Origin: Parabacteroides faecalis
Lineage (GTDB): Bacteria; Bacteroidota; Bacteroidia; Bacteroidales; Tannerellaceae
NCBI RefSeq assembly: GCF_022809355.1
Contig: NZ_JAKZMM010000005.1
Coordinates: 62,001 to 126,000, forward strand
Length of the DNA: 64,000 nucleotides
Reading direction: 5' to 3'
Each line of letters begins with the position of its first letter. Position 1 is the stretch's first letter. A program made the position numbers and the translations under genes. The notes beneath the pieces are model-generated. The model had not been told where the DNA came from and searched no databases. It saw only the letters and a program-made list of their open reading frames with translations. Below, one piece after another: positions 17,953-26,652 of the stretch.

Positions 17953-20913
17953 TCAGGGTTTCATGACGACACCCAGACTACGTTTGCCGTCCATTTTGAT
18001 TACGATTGGCGCATGCAAACGGACATGACGCAGATATTCGGTCTCTTCTACGGCAGGAAGTTGGTTGAGATAATCTTCATCAAACCAGCCTTCGCCTTTG
18101 AACGGATTGATCGTGAAATAACCTACACCAAAAGATGTCAGATTCTGGAAGAAATGTGTTCCTTGACTCGGATCAACCCGATAGTTCTCCAATCCGCATT
18201 CAACAATTACTTTGGCATTACTGATGTGCGGCCATTTTACTGGAATACCCAACCAAGGATCACTGCTTCCCCAACGTCCTGGACCGACTAACACATAGTT
18301 AGTCTCTGTACCGGTAAACTTCCGGTTCATCTTCTCGATGTCGTAGGCAATCAACTGGTTGTTGGCGGCATTGAAAGCTCCAGTCTTCACATAAATGACA
18401 TCCTGTACATCATTGATGATTCCATGCCCCAACACGCTGGTAGATGAAAGGATGGTATCTTCCTGTTGTATTACTGAAAGATCTTCATTCATCACCTCTT
18501 TGTTATCGACGATAGGCCGGATCTGCAATAAATAGAAGGTAGCTATGCGGGGATCTTGTTTGTTCATGTTGATGGCAAACTCGATCTCTACGGGTCGGCC
18601 CATTTCTTTTTGTCCGATCTGAAGTAACTGGTCTAGTGTGCTGGCCAACGGAAAGACATCGTGCTGCAAGACATTCACGAACGAAAGGATCTTACGTCCA
18701 CCCGGATAATAACCATCTCGAATAATCATATCATACGGATCATAGGTCGAAGTGATGAACTTGAGCGAACCGTCGGCATCAGCTTCTTTCAGTGTCAGTT
18801 TCTTCAGATTGAATGCATCATCTACCGAAAACTTATCCACGATGTTCTCCGGATTCAAGTCCAGGGCATAAAAACGGGTTTGGGTTTCACGCAAAGCAAA
18901 ATCCGTCGAACTCATCTGCAAGATATTATGCGGATGGCGTGGGGAGAAACGAAGTGTCAGCCCTCCGTCGACAATGTATTTTCCTAAGCCTAATGCGATA
19001 TTGGCAATTCCGTCTTCGGCCTTCTCATTGCCGATCGGGTAGAAGTTTAAGGAACGTGCTACACCGGAGATCGTCGGATAATAATGGTCGCCATATTGCG
19101 TACCGACTACTTCCTGCAGGACAATTGCCATCTTTTCCTGATCGATCAGGTTGGATGTGGCCGTCATATAGGCTTTGCTGTCCTGATAAAATACTGAGGC
19201 ATACACGGCTTTGATCGCATCACTGAGTGAGCGTAGCATTTCATACTTGTCTTCCTGCTTCGGAATCATATAGGTTGAATAGATTCCGGCAAACGGTTGA
19301 TAGTGTGAATCCTCCAGCAAGCTGGAAGAACGGATGGCAATCGGTCCTTTTACGACTTCCGAGAATGCCATCAAGTCTTCTATCAGACGCGAAGGAAGAC
19401 TGGCCCGGAGGAAGTATTTGAGGATGGTATCGTTGTCGGTATCGCTCAGGGCGATAGGATATAGCTCGTTTGTTTCCATGAACTCATCGAAGATGTCGGT
19501 ACAGATCACGACCGTCTTCGGAATATTCACGGCAAAGTTCTCCTGCTCGAGTTTGGGATATCGCTTGATCATGGCTCCGATGAATGCCAAACCACGTCCT
19601 TTTCCTCCCAAAGAACCGTCTCCGATGCGGGCAAAGTTACTATACTCGTCGAAACGCTCTTTCTTGTAGATGGCCACAACGCCACTATTCTTCATCCGAC
19701 GATATTGCACAATCAGGTCGAAGATCAGTTTGCGGGCTTCATCCATGTCTTTATAATCGCTCACATCGACATTCTTCAAGACTTCGGCGGGCGGAAACAT
19801 GGCACGCGAGTAGAAGAAGCGCGAGAAATGATTGCGGCTCAGATGATAAACCAACGAATCATCAGGGATTTGAAATACTTTCTTCTGCAAGTCTTTCAGG
19901 TCCTTGATCCGCATGATTTCCTCTTTTGTCTTCGGATTCAGGATGACAAAGTCGCCGAAGCCAAAGCGTTGCATGATTTTCTTGCGTAAATCCTGCGGAT
20001 AGCTCTTTGAATTCTTGTCTATGAAGGAAGCACCCAGCTCATGGGCATATACTTCGTTGGCCGATTCGGATGACTCAAGGATAAACGGAATGATCTTTCC
20101 GGTTTTCCGAACGTATTGACCGAATTTGTAACCGGCATACGGATCTTTTACTCCCGTATGCATGAAGCTCATGTCGGAGATAATTCCCAGGATATTATTC
20201 TGGTACTGCTCGAAGATCCGGACTGCCTCTTCGTAGGTGCGGGCCAGTTTGATCTTAGGGCGTCCACGCATACGTAATGTCTGCTGATGAGGATTCAGAG
20301 CTTCCTTAGCAAATTCCTGACTTTGTTCCAAAACGAATTTGTACAGATGAGGCAAGGCGGATGAATAGAACCGGATAGAATCTTCCACCAGCATAATGAT
20401 CTGTACACCTACACTGGCCACGTCGTCAGGAGCATTCATCTTGTCCTCGATCAGCTTGATGATAGCCAACAGCAATTCTGAGTTACCTAACCAACTGAAC
20501 ACATAGTCGATCGCACTCAAATCTTCATTCGCCACTCGTTTGGAAACTTCCTTGGAGAAAGGCGTCAGGACTACGATCGGAATATGCGGATAATGTGTTT
20601 TAATTTCGGTTGCAGCGGCAAATATATCCCGGTTATCCATGTTCGGCATGCAGATGATCAGCTCGAAGTTCCGGTTTTTCAACTCGTTCAAAGCTTCCTC
20701 TTCTGTCGTTACCTGCGTAAACCGAGGCGGATAACGAAGGCTTAACGCTGTATATTCATTGAATATCTGTTCATCCACACGTCCGTCGTCTTCAAGCATG
20801 AAGGCGTCGTATTTGGTGGCGATCAGCAATACATTATATATACGTTTGTTCATGAGGTTGGCGAAAGGAGTATCTCTAAACACCAACTCTCGTAGATTTG
20901 GAATACCGCTCAT
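17953..20913 (-). CDS. PEP-synthase-like ATP-binding protein with receiver-like N-terminus
   Basis: A 986-residue protein. Residues about 24-160 resemble a response-regulator receiver (NVLLIATKYD, ELIICMPNMDN, IPIVVLTPFSK). A second receiver-like unit follows at about 170-320 (IIMLVEDSIRFY, LGIISDMSF, IIPFILESS). From about 420 comes the pyruvate-phosphate dikinase ATP-binding domain: SLGGKGRGLAF at 434-444, IAIRSSSLLED at 525-535, and a later EIEFAIN...LLQIRPI segment. I find neither the swivelling phosphohistidine domain nor the PEP/pyruvate barrel of true PEP synthase, so the normal reaction is unlikely. It starts 4 bp after the nucleotidyltransferase stop. The function is unknown; it may be an ATP-dependent phosphotransfer regulator. 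Confidence 0.8.
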   Translation of the reverse strand: MSGIPNLRELVFRDTPFANLMNKRIYNVLLIATKYDAFMLEDDGRVDEQIFNEYTALSLRYPPRFTQVTTEEEALNELKNRNFELIICMPNMDNRDIFAAATEIKTHYPHIPIVVLTPFSKEVSKRVANEDLSAIDYVFSWLGNSELLLAIIKLIEDKMNAPDDVASVGVQIIMLVEDSIRFYSSALPHLYKFVLEQSQEFAKEALNPHQQTLRMRGRPKIKLARTYEEAVRIFEQYQNNILGIISDMSFMHTGVKDPYAGYKFGQYVRKTGKIIPFILESSESANEVYAHELGASFIDKNSKSYPQDLRKKIMQRFGFGDFVILNPKTKEEIMRIKDLKDLQKKVFQIPDDSLVYHLSRNHFSRFFYSRAMFPPAEVLKNVDVSDYKDMDEARKLIFDLIVQYRRMKNSGVVAIYKKERFDEYSNFARIGDGSLGGKGRGLAFIGAMIKRYPKLEQENFAVNIPKTVVICTDIFDEFMETNELYPIALSDTDNDTILKYFLRASLPSRLIEDLMAFSEVVKGPIAIRSSSLLEDSHYQPFAGIYSTYMIPKQEDKYEMLRSLSDAIKAVYASVFYQDSKAYMTATSNLIDQEKMAIVLQEVVGTQYGDHYYPTISGVARSLNFYPIGNEKAEDGIANIALGLGKYIVDGGLTLRFSPRHPHNILQMSSTDFALRETQTRFYALDLNPENIVDKFSVDDAFNLKKLTLKEADADGSLKFITSTYDPYDMIIRDGYYPGGRKILSFVNVLQHDVFPLASTLDQLLQIGQKEMGRPVEIEFAINMNKQDPRIATFYLLQIRPIVDNKEVMNEDLSVIQQEDTILSSTSVLGHGIINDVQDVIYVKTGAFNAANNQLIAYDIEKMNRKFTGTETNYVLVGPGRWGSSDPWLGIPVKWPHISNAKVIVECGLENYRVDPSQGTHFFQNLTSFGVGYFTINPFKGEGWFDEDYLNQLPAVEETEYLRHVRLHAPIVIKMDGKRSLGVVMKP

Positions 20914-20917
20914 ACTG

Positions 20918-21655
20918 TCATAAATTTTCTTTGACCCATGTTTCGGCCAAGGTTAATGTTTCTTTTTTCCCTACATCCAATAATTTCAGATCGGCAACTT
21001 CGTAGGCCTGAATATTGGTCTTTGCGCAGATTGACAGGTAAAACTGGATGATGGAATATTTGCCTGTCCAGTCTTCCATCCAGCGAAAGATTTCAGGAGA
21101 GAGCACATGGATGCCACTGAAAGCGAATTGTTGGTACTGATCTGGATTGAAATACGGATAATAGGATTTTACTTCTCCTGTTTCCCGGTTTCTCCATCCG
21201 CAGAGTTTGTTCTCCTTATTAAAGAGCAGATAACGGGATGTTTTCCGTTTGCTGACCAGAAGTGTTGCCAATGCCTTACTCTCGAGATGCCGGTTATAGA
21301 GTTCTTTCAGGTCGATATTGGAAAAGATATCTACGTTGTGAACGAGGAACGGTTCATCTCCGTTAAGAAAAGGGGCAGCATGTTTGATGCCTCCGCCTGT
21401 ATCCAACAGATATTCGCGTTCATCGGAAATATGGATATCGATTCCGAAGTTATTCTTTTCCTGCAGGAAGTCGATAATTTGTTGTCCCAGGTGATGAATG
21501 TTGATGGTGATATCGGTGAATCCTGCATCTTTCAGTTTAAGGATGATATGTTCCAGCATAGGTTTTCCGCCCACCGGAACCAACGCTTTGGGTACGGTGT
21601 CGGTGATAGGCTTTAACCGGTTCCCTAAGCCTGCTGCAAATACTAGTGCTTTCAT
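20918..21655 (-). CDS. Sugar-phosphate nucleotidyltransferase (MurU-like)
   Basis: A 245-residue GT-A-fold nucleotidyltransferase with the N-terminal signature AAGLGNRLKPIT, Lys23 in VPKALVPVGGKP, and a VDIFSNID metal motif. Similar enzymes transfer UMP or another nucleotide to a sugar 1-phosphate. In the cell-wall recycling route of Pseudomonas, MurU makes UDP-MurNAc from the product of the kinase AmgK. Here the preceding gene is an AmgK-like kinase and the two overlap by 4 bp (ATGA), so this gene probably does the matching step. Specificity for MurNAc-1-P or GlcNAc-1-P is inference from the pairing. Confidence 0.85.
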   Translation of the reverse strand: MKALVFAAGLGNRLKPITDTVPKALVPVGGKPMLEHIILKLKDAGFTDITINIHHLGQQIIDFLQEKNNFGIDIHISDEREYLLDTGGGIKHAAPFLNGDEPFLVHNVDIFSNIDLKELYNRHLESKALATLLVSKRKTSRYLLFNKENKLCGWRNRETGEVKSYYPYFNPDQYQQFAFSGIHVLSPEIFRWMEDWTGKYSIIQFYLSICAKTNIQAYEVADLKLLDVGKKETLTLAETWVKENL

Positions 21656-23082
21656 AGGTTAGACTCAAATATTTGTTCGATGTTTTGTTCTCTGTGTGTT
21701 AAATGTATTTTGACTCCGAACTTCTGGTTCAGATGTTCTGCCAGATGTTGGGCTGAATAAACCGACCGGTGTTGCCCGCCTGTACAGCCAAAGCAAATCA
21801 TCAGGTTGGTAAATCCCCGGTCCATATATCGTTTGACGGAGGCGTCTACGATGGTAAATACATGTTCCAGGAAATGGGTTATTTCTCCGTCTTCCTCCAG
21901 AAAGCGGATAACGGGTTCGTCCAGTCCTGTAAAATGATTGTATCGTTCGTATTTACCGGGGTTGTTGATGGCACGACAATCGAATACAAAGCCGCCGCCG
22001 TTGCCGGTCGGATCATTCGGAATTCCTTTTTTATACGCGAAACTGACGATCCGCACTTCCAAAGTACGTTTCTTGAGGTCGTCAGAGAATTGTTTCAGTT
22101 CGGTCAGCTCACGCAAGACATGGCTGAGGTACGGATATTCGGGATAATCTTCCTTGAGAAGTTGCCGCAAGTTCTCAATGGCAAACGGAACACTTTGGAT
22201 GAAGTGCGGCTTCTTTTCGAAGTAACCGCGGAATCCGTAGGCTCCTAGTACCTGAAGTGTGCGGAACAATACGAAATGACGTAACTGACTCATGAAGTAA
22301 CGTTCGTCTACCGGTATGTATTGCCGCAGGGCATCCATATATTCATGCAGGAGTTCCTGACGGAGTTCTTCGGGATATTTCGCCTTGGCCTGCCATAAAA
22401 ACGAAGCGACATCATAATAGACCGGCCCTTTCCGTCCGCCCTGGAAGTCAATTAACCAGGGTTCTCCGTTTTTGATCATGACATTTCTCGACTGGAAATC
22501 CCGGTACATGAACGTAGCCGAGGAATTGCGTAGCAAGACATCTGCCATTTTCTGGAAGTCATCTTCCAGACGGTCTTCCTGAAACTCCATTCCGGTAGCT
22601 TTCAGAAAACAATATTTGAAATAGTTCAGATCCCATAAAATGGACCGTTGATTGAATTCGGCCTGCGGATAACACTGGCTGAAGTCAAAACCGTCGGCTC
22701 CGACAAACTGAATGGTAGGCAACAGACGAATGGTTTTGTGTAACAGTCTTTTCTCTTCTTCATCGAATACACAACTTTTCCGCCCTTTTTCGATTGCATC
22801 GAAAAGAAGCGTATCGCCCAAATCTTCCTGGAGATAAAAGCGGCAATCGTCTGACTGGATGAAAACTTGCGGAACAGGAAGCCCTTTCTCCCGGAAATGG
22901 GCTGACATATAGATGAATGCCTTATTCTCGTCGGGAGCAGTTCCGCTTACCCCGATCAAAGTCTGAGGTCCTGTCAGTCGGAAGTATCGCCGGTTAGAAC
23001 CCGATGAAGGCAGCTCGGTGATGTCTTCTGCCGGCTGGCCGACGTACGACTGGTATAAGTTTTTCAGAATCGTTGTTACCAT
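21652..23082 (-). CDS. AmgK-like sugar kinase fused to RapZ C-terminal domain
   Basis: A 476-residue fusion. Residues 1-330 are an aminoglycoside-phosphotransferase-like kinase related to AmgK, the anomeric kinase for N-acetylmuramate/GlcNAc, with the catalytic loop YRDFQSRN (193-200) and metal motif IDFQGGRKGP (211-220). Residues 341-470 match the C-terminal domain of RapZ (RIVSFAYKKGIPND, FDCRAINNP, TGLDEPV, FGCTGGQHRSV at 431-441), which in E. coli senses glucosamine-6-phosphate and binds the small RNA GlmZ. The RapZ P-loop domain is absent. It is the first gene of the set. A kinase whose activity is gated by an amino-sugar sensor is my inference. Confidence 0.88.
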   Translation of the reverse strand: MVTTILKNLYQSYVGQPAEDITELPSSGSNRRYFRLTGPQTLIGVSGTAPDENKAFIYMSAHFREKGLPVPQVFIQSDDCRFYLQEDLGDTLLFDAIEKGRKSCVFDEEEKRLLHKTIRLLPTIQFVGADGFDFSQCYPQAEFNQRSILWDLNYFKYCFLKATGMEFQEDRLEDDFQKMADVLLRNSSATFMYRDFQSRNVMIKNGEPWLIDFQGGRKGPVYYDVASFLWQAKAKYPEELRQELLHEYMDALRQYIPVDERYFMSQLRHFVLFRTLQVLGAYGFRGYFEKKPHFIQSVPFAIENLRQLLKEDYPEYPYLSHVLRELTELKQFSDDLKKRTLEVRIVSFAYKKGIPNDPTGNGGGFVFDCRAINNPGKYERYNHFTGLDEPVIRFLEEDGEITHFLEHVFTIVDASVKRYMDRGFTNLMICFGCTGGQHRSVYSAQHLAEHLNQKFGVKIHLTHREQNIEQIFESNL

Positions 23083-23174
23083 GTTCTTCGTTTATTTATC
23101 GGCTAAGGTAACAAGATTCGGTGAAAAAAGAAACACTTCAGCTCTTTCTTGCAAGAGAAAAACTGTATCAGACG

Positions 23175-23211
23175 AAAGAAGCAAGCCAAAATTACTTTGG
23201 CTTGCTTCTTT
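23175..23211 (-). terminator. Terminator downstream of gdhA
   Basis: A perfect 16-bp stem (23175-23190 with 23196-23211; core GAAGCAAGCCAAA) and a 5-base loop end in TTT on both strands. It lies 25 bp after the gdhA stop and insulates it from the kinase operon. Confidence 0.85.
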
Positions 23212-23236
23212 ATATAGGGTATTTGTATGCTTCTGC

Positions 23237-24571
23237 TTATAAAATACCTTGTGCCATCATAGCCTTGGCTACTTTCATGAAGCCTGCCACGTTTGCACCT
23301 TTCACGTAGTTTACATAACCATCCGGTTGTGTACCGTATTTTACGCACTGTTCGTGGATATTCTGCATGATGCTCTGCAACTTCTGATCTACTTCTTCGC
23401 TTGACCAGCTTAACTTCTGAGCATTCTGAGTCATTTCCAGACCTGATACAGAAACACCACCTGCATTGGCTGCTTTACCCGGAGCGTACAGAATCTTCGC
23501 TTTCAGGAATTCGTCGATTGCTTCCGGAGTAGAAGGCATGTTGGCTCCTTCTGATACAGCGAAGCATCCGTTAGCCAATAAGGCACGAGCGTCGTCGCCA
23601 TTGATTTCGTTCTGTGTAGCACTTGGCATAGCGATATCGCATTTTTCGTTCCAAGGACGTGCACCCGGTACATATTTTACACCGTATTTTTCAGCATATT
23701 CGCGGATACGGCCTCTGTACAGGTTCTTCAATTCCATGATATAATCCAGCTTTTCGCGATCAATACCGTCCGGATCATAGATGTAACCGTCAGAATCAGA
23801 CATGGTAACTACTTTAGCTCCCAATGTGATCAGCTTTTCTACTGTATATTGAGCCACATTACCCGAACCAGAAACTGTTACGACTTTACCTTTGATGTCG
23901 ATGTTGCGAGTCTTCAGCATCTGAAGCAAGAAATATACGTTACCATAACCAGTTGCTTCGGGGCGGATCAGTGAACCACCAAATTCCAGACCTTTTCCGG
24001 TGAATGTACCTGTATTTTCGCGAGCCAGTTTCTTATACATACCGTACATATAAGCAACTTCACGACCTCCTACACCGATATCGCCGGCAGGAACGTCGGT
24101 ATCCGGACCGATGTGACGCCATAATTCCAATACGAATGCCTGGCAGAAACGCATGATTTCAGCATTGCTCTTACCACGCGGGCTGAAATCTGAACCACCT
24201 TTGCCACCACCCATCGGCAGTGTTGTCAGTGAATTCTTGAATGTCTGTTCGAAGGCCAGGAATTTCAAGATAGACAAGTTTACGGAAGCATGGAAGCGGA
24301 TACCGCCTTTGTACGGGCCAATTGCGTTATTATGCTGGATACGATAACCCATGTTTGTCTGGATTTGTCCTTTGTCGTCCATCCAAGTAACGCGGAAAGA
24401 AAAGATCCGGTCAGGAATGCAAAGACGTTCAATTAAGTTAGACTTTTCGAATTCAGGATGTTCGTTGTACACTTCTTCAATCGTACCTAATACTTCTGAA
24501 ACTGCCTGATGATATTCAGGTTCGTTTGGAAATCTGCGTTTCAGTGTGTCTAAAACTTCACTTGCTTTCAT
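23237..24571 (-). CDS. gdhA: Glutamate dehydrogenase, hexameric
   Basis: A 444-residue glutamate dehydrogenase that interconverts 2-oxoglutarate plus ammonia and glutamate, the main route of ammonia assimilation in Bacteroidales. It has the substrate-binding PMGGGKGGSDF motif, the PAGDIGVGGREVAYM segment and a Rossmann domain with VSGSGNVAQY. The length fits the bacterial hexameric, usually NADP-linked, type; cofactor choice is not proven from sequence. It has a canonical promoter at 24647-24677 and its own terminator, so it is monocistronic. Confidence 0.95.
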   Translation of the reverse strand: MKASEVLDTLKRRFPNEPEYHQAVSEVLGTIEEVYNEHPEFEKSNLIERLCIPDRIFSFRVTWMDDKGQIQTNMGYRIQHNNAIGPYKGGIRFHASVNLSILKFLAFEQTFKNSLTTLPMGGGKGGSDFSPRGKSNAEIMRFCQAFVLELWRHIGPDTDVPAGDIGVGGREVAYMYGMYKKLARENTGTFTGKGLEFGGSLIRPEATGYGNVYFLLQMLKTRNIDIKGKVVTVSGSGNVAQYTVEKLITLGAKVVTMSDSDGYIYDPDGIDREKLDYIMELKNLYRGRIREYAEKYGVKYVPGARPWNEKCDIAMPSATQNEINGDDARALLANGCFAVSEGANMPSTPEAIDEFLKAKILYAPGKAANAGGVSVSGLEMTQNAQKLSWSSEEVDQKLQSIMQNIHEQCVKYGTQPDGYVNYVKGANVAGFMKVAKAMMAQGIL

Positions 24572-24646
24572 TTGTCTTTAATTATATAAAATGTAATACC
24601 TTTATGAATTATCCTCATTTGTTGTCTCCTTATTGGGAGAACGCTG

Positions 24647-24677
24647 CAAAGGTATATTATTATTTTTAAAATGCAAA
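24647..24677 (-). promoter_or_regulatory. Promoter of gdhA
   Basis: On the minus strand a -33 TTTG (24674-24677) and a -7 TACCTTTG (24647-24654) are separated by 19 bp, an exact Bacteroidetes promoter. The leader is about 70 nt and contains a small TCTCC/GGAGA hairpin. Confidence 0.85.
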
Positions 24678-24735
24678 CAAATCGACGTAAAAAATATTTG
24701 ATTTATGACAAATCTCTTTTTTTATCGGATAAATC

Positions 24736-24927
24736 TTACGATTTGTTATCGCCTCGCCGCTTTATGTTCTTATAGATAGGAACAAACACAATGATACCGG
24801 AAGTAACGATGGCGAAGATCGTTTCGCCGGTTATTTCTTTGCTGTAAGTCAGTAACATATAGCATAGAATTCCCCATAAGAGAGTAATGCATACGATTTG
24901 ACTATTTGATAGTTTTCGTCTGGCCAT
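24736..24927 (-). CDS. Small two-helix membrane protein
   Basis: A 63-residue protein with a basic N-terminus (MARRKLSNSQ), two hydrophobic helices (about 11-26 and 35-52) and a basic C-terminus (KNIKRRGDNK). This puts both ends in the cytoplasm. I do not recognise a family. It lies 23 bp after the stop of the HU-like gene and is probably cotranscribed with it. Confidence 0.65.
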   Translation of the reverse strand: MARRKLSNSQIVCITLLWGILCYMLLTYSKEITGETIFAIVTSGIIVFVPIYKNIKRRGDNKS

Positions 24928-24950
24928 GATTTGTTTTTCCTTTCTTTTTA

Positions 24951-25559
24951 TTACTCGAAGTTTCCTTCGGTTGGTTTATATACGGGAAAATGGTGCAAGC
25001 CGATGTTTTTTAATTTACCGGCTTCTACCAATGCTTTTAGTCGCCGGCTGGCAGTTGTCCGGGTAAATCCGGAAAGCTGTTCGAATTGCTGGCGGTTGAT
25101 AGATTCGTGCGACTGGAAATAACGGGTTAATAGTTTTTCCAGGTCTTCGGTGGTATGTTCTTTGGAATGGGTTTTGTTTTCTGCCCGTTTGAAGTGGGTG
25201 TCTTTCAGTTGCTCCTTGAGGCGTACTTCCGGACGGAAAGCAACCGATTTGAAATGAATCGACTGAGCCCTTGTTTTGTCGGTAGTTTCAATTTCAGGAC
25301 ACGTGAGCGTGATCTGCAGATAACCGAGTCCGTCGATGTATACACGGTTCCCATTCTTCAATTCTTCCACAATTACGTCTGAAAGTGAAGTCAATACGGC
25401 TTTGACATCAGCCGTTGTCACCGTACAGCGCGTATGGATTTTGCGGGCAAGCTCGTCGGTTGAGATGGTCTGGTTCGTAACAACCCGGGCGTGATAGCGT
25501 GTTTTCTCGGTACTATCCTTTTGTTTCGGGTTTTTGTAGAAATCATAAATTGCAGTCAT
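24951..25559 (-). CDS. HU-like DNA-binding protein with C-terminal winged helix
   Basis: A 202-residue protein whose N-terminal 125 residues are an HU/IHF-related domain of the Bacteroidetes long type (starting MTAIYDFYKNP, with LSDVIVEELKNGNRVYIDGLGYLQITL). An acidic/basic linker leads to a C-terminal helix-turn-helix (about 135-195: NRQQFEQLSGFTRTTASRRLKALVEAGKL). The combination suggests a sequence-guided architectural DNA protein. Its gene has a canonical promoter at 25676-25707, and a palindromic array lies between that promoter and the start codon, so autoregulation is plausible but unproven. Confidence 0.85.
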   Translation of the reverse strand: MTAIYDFYKNPKQKDSTEKTRYHARVVTNQTISTDELARKIHTRCTVTTADVKAVLTSLSDVIVEELKNGNRVYIDGLGYLQITLTCPEIETTDKTRAQSIHFKSVAFRPEVRLKEQLKDTHFKRAENKTHSKEHTTEDLEKLLTRYFQSHESINRQQFEQLSGFTRTTASRRLKALVEAGKLKNIGLHHFPVYKPTEGNFE

Positions 25560-25618
25560 ACAAGTACTTTTTTGTTCAGGTTATTTCGTATTTAGAGGTT
25601 GAACTCGTAGATGTTTAC

Positions 25619-25662
25619 CGTTTCACCCGGGAGAAACGATCGTTTCACCTTTGTGGAATGAT
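25619..25662. repeat. Two-unit palindromic array upstream of the HU-like gene
   Basis: Two imperfect palindromes, each of the form CGTTTCACC...GGNGAAACG, overlap at a GATC (25638-25641), giving a period of about 22 bp, and end in GATAAAAAT. A four-unit array of the same type is found at 41841-41932. This one lies between the HU-like gene's -7 element and its start codon. Confidence 0.85.
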
Positions 25663-25675
25663 AAAAATACCTAAA

Positions 25676-25707
25676 CAAAGGTACATATTTTTAACTAGGT
25701 TCGCAAA
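25676..25707 (-). promoter_or_regulatory. Promoter of the HU-like gene
   Basis: On the minus strand a -33 TTTG (25704-25707), a 20-bp spacer and a -7 TACCTTTG (25676-25683) make an exact Bacteroidetes promoter. The expected transcription start is just before the palindromic array, which would then lie in the first 50 nt of the transcript. Confidence 0.85.
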
Positions 25708-25734
25708 TAAATGCTGTGGTTTCTTGGTTGTTCT

Positions 25735-26622
25735 TTACATAAAAACACTGATGCCGGCGGTGAATGTCTGGAATTCGGGTCCGAAGTCGGTATTCAAGAC
25801 ATGGCAAGGTGAATAACGGACATAGGCACCAATGGAGTGGAACACCAGATGCGCCTGCAGATCAACGCTTATTTTCTGCTGATGGATGTTCTTGTCCAGC
25901 AGTTTGACTGCGTTCCCTTCGGCATCTTTGTAGTGGGTTTTCATGCTGCCGTAGGTATTGATGCAAAGCTCCGGTCCGAGGCTGAAAGAGAAGTTGCGCC
26001 CAAGATCGCGGGTGTACATAAACGGAACTGTCAGGCTGAATAGCTTCAGACGGGAGAAGTCAATGTCGGCCTTGTCCGGATAGGTACCGATATTGATGTG
26101 CTGGTTCTCGTCTTTGATGAAGCGGGAATAACCGTTCATGCGATAATTCCGCCAGCGCATACCGAAGCCGACCGAGAAACGGTTCTCGTCTTTCCAGGGA
26201 CGCAGACCGAAGTTGATGAGGTTTCCGCCGATTTCATACGAACTGCTCATGTTGACGTTCATGGCTTCGGGAGCACCTATGGCATTGACGAATCCAAAAT
26301 AAATCCCTCCGCAAAAGACTTCGTCGGAACTGTATTTGTTTTTCCGGTTCTTCTTCTCTTTACTGAACGGAATGTTGAAGTTCCAGTTGCCGGTTTTCTG
26401 TTGCGTAACGGCATAATTCCCTTCATTCAGTGTGATCTTCTTGACATACGAATAGTCCGGATTATTCTCACTTCCTTCGACACGGATTTCCTGTTCCTTG
26501 TCGTTGGTGATAATTGTTACTTTGTTGGGCCGATTGATCACGATACTGTCGTTTGCCTGATATTGGCCCCATGCCGGCCAGGTAAAAGCCAGCAGACTGA
26601 TTCCTGCGATTAACTTTTTCAT
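25735..26622 (-). CDS. Outer-membrane beta-barrel protein of ECF operon
   Basis: A 295-residue protein with a clear signal peptide (1-19, ending AWGQ). An N-terminal region of about 90 residues (VINRPNKVTIITNDKEQEIRVEGSE) is followed by a series of amphipathic beta strands ending in TAGISVFM, typical of an outer-membrane barrel of the PorT/OmpW-like kind. I do not recognise a named family. It is the last gene of a four-gene unit headed by an ECF sigma factor, so it is probably a target or output of that sigma factor. Confidence 0.75.
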   Translation of the reverse strand: MKKLIAGISLLAFTWPAWGQYQANDSIVINRPNKVTIITNDKEQEIRVEGSENNPDYSYVKKITLNEGNYAVTQQKTGNWNFNIPFSKEKKNRKNKYSSDEVFCGGIYFGFVNAIGAPEAMNVNMSSSYEIGGNLINFGLRPWKDENRFSVGFGMRWRNYRMNGYSRFIKDENQHINIGTYPDKADIDFSRLKLFSLTVPFMYTRDLGRNFSFSLGPELCINTYGSMKTHYKDAEGNAVKLLDKNIHQQKISVDLQAHLVFHSIGAYVRYSPCHVLNTDFGPEFQTFTAGISVFM

Positions 26623-26652
26623 TGTATATCTCTTTTACGTTTTTAATTCGGA

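Noticed and set aside
17953-20913. Naming the 986-residue protein phosphoenolpyruvate synthase
   Set aside because: The phosphohistidine and PEP/pyruvate domains needed for that reaction were not found.
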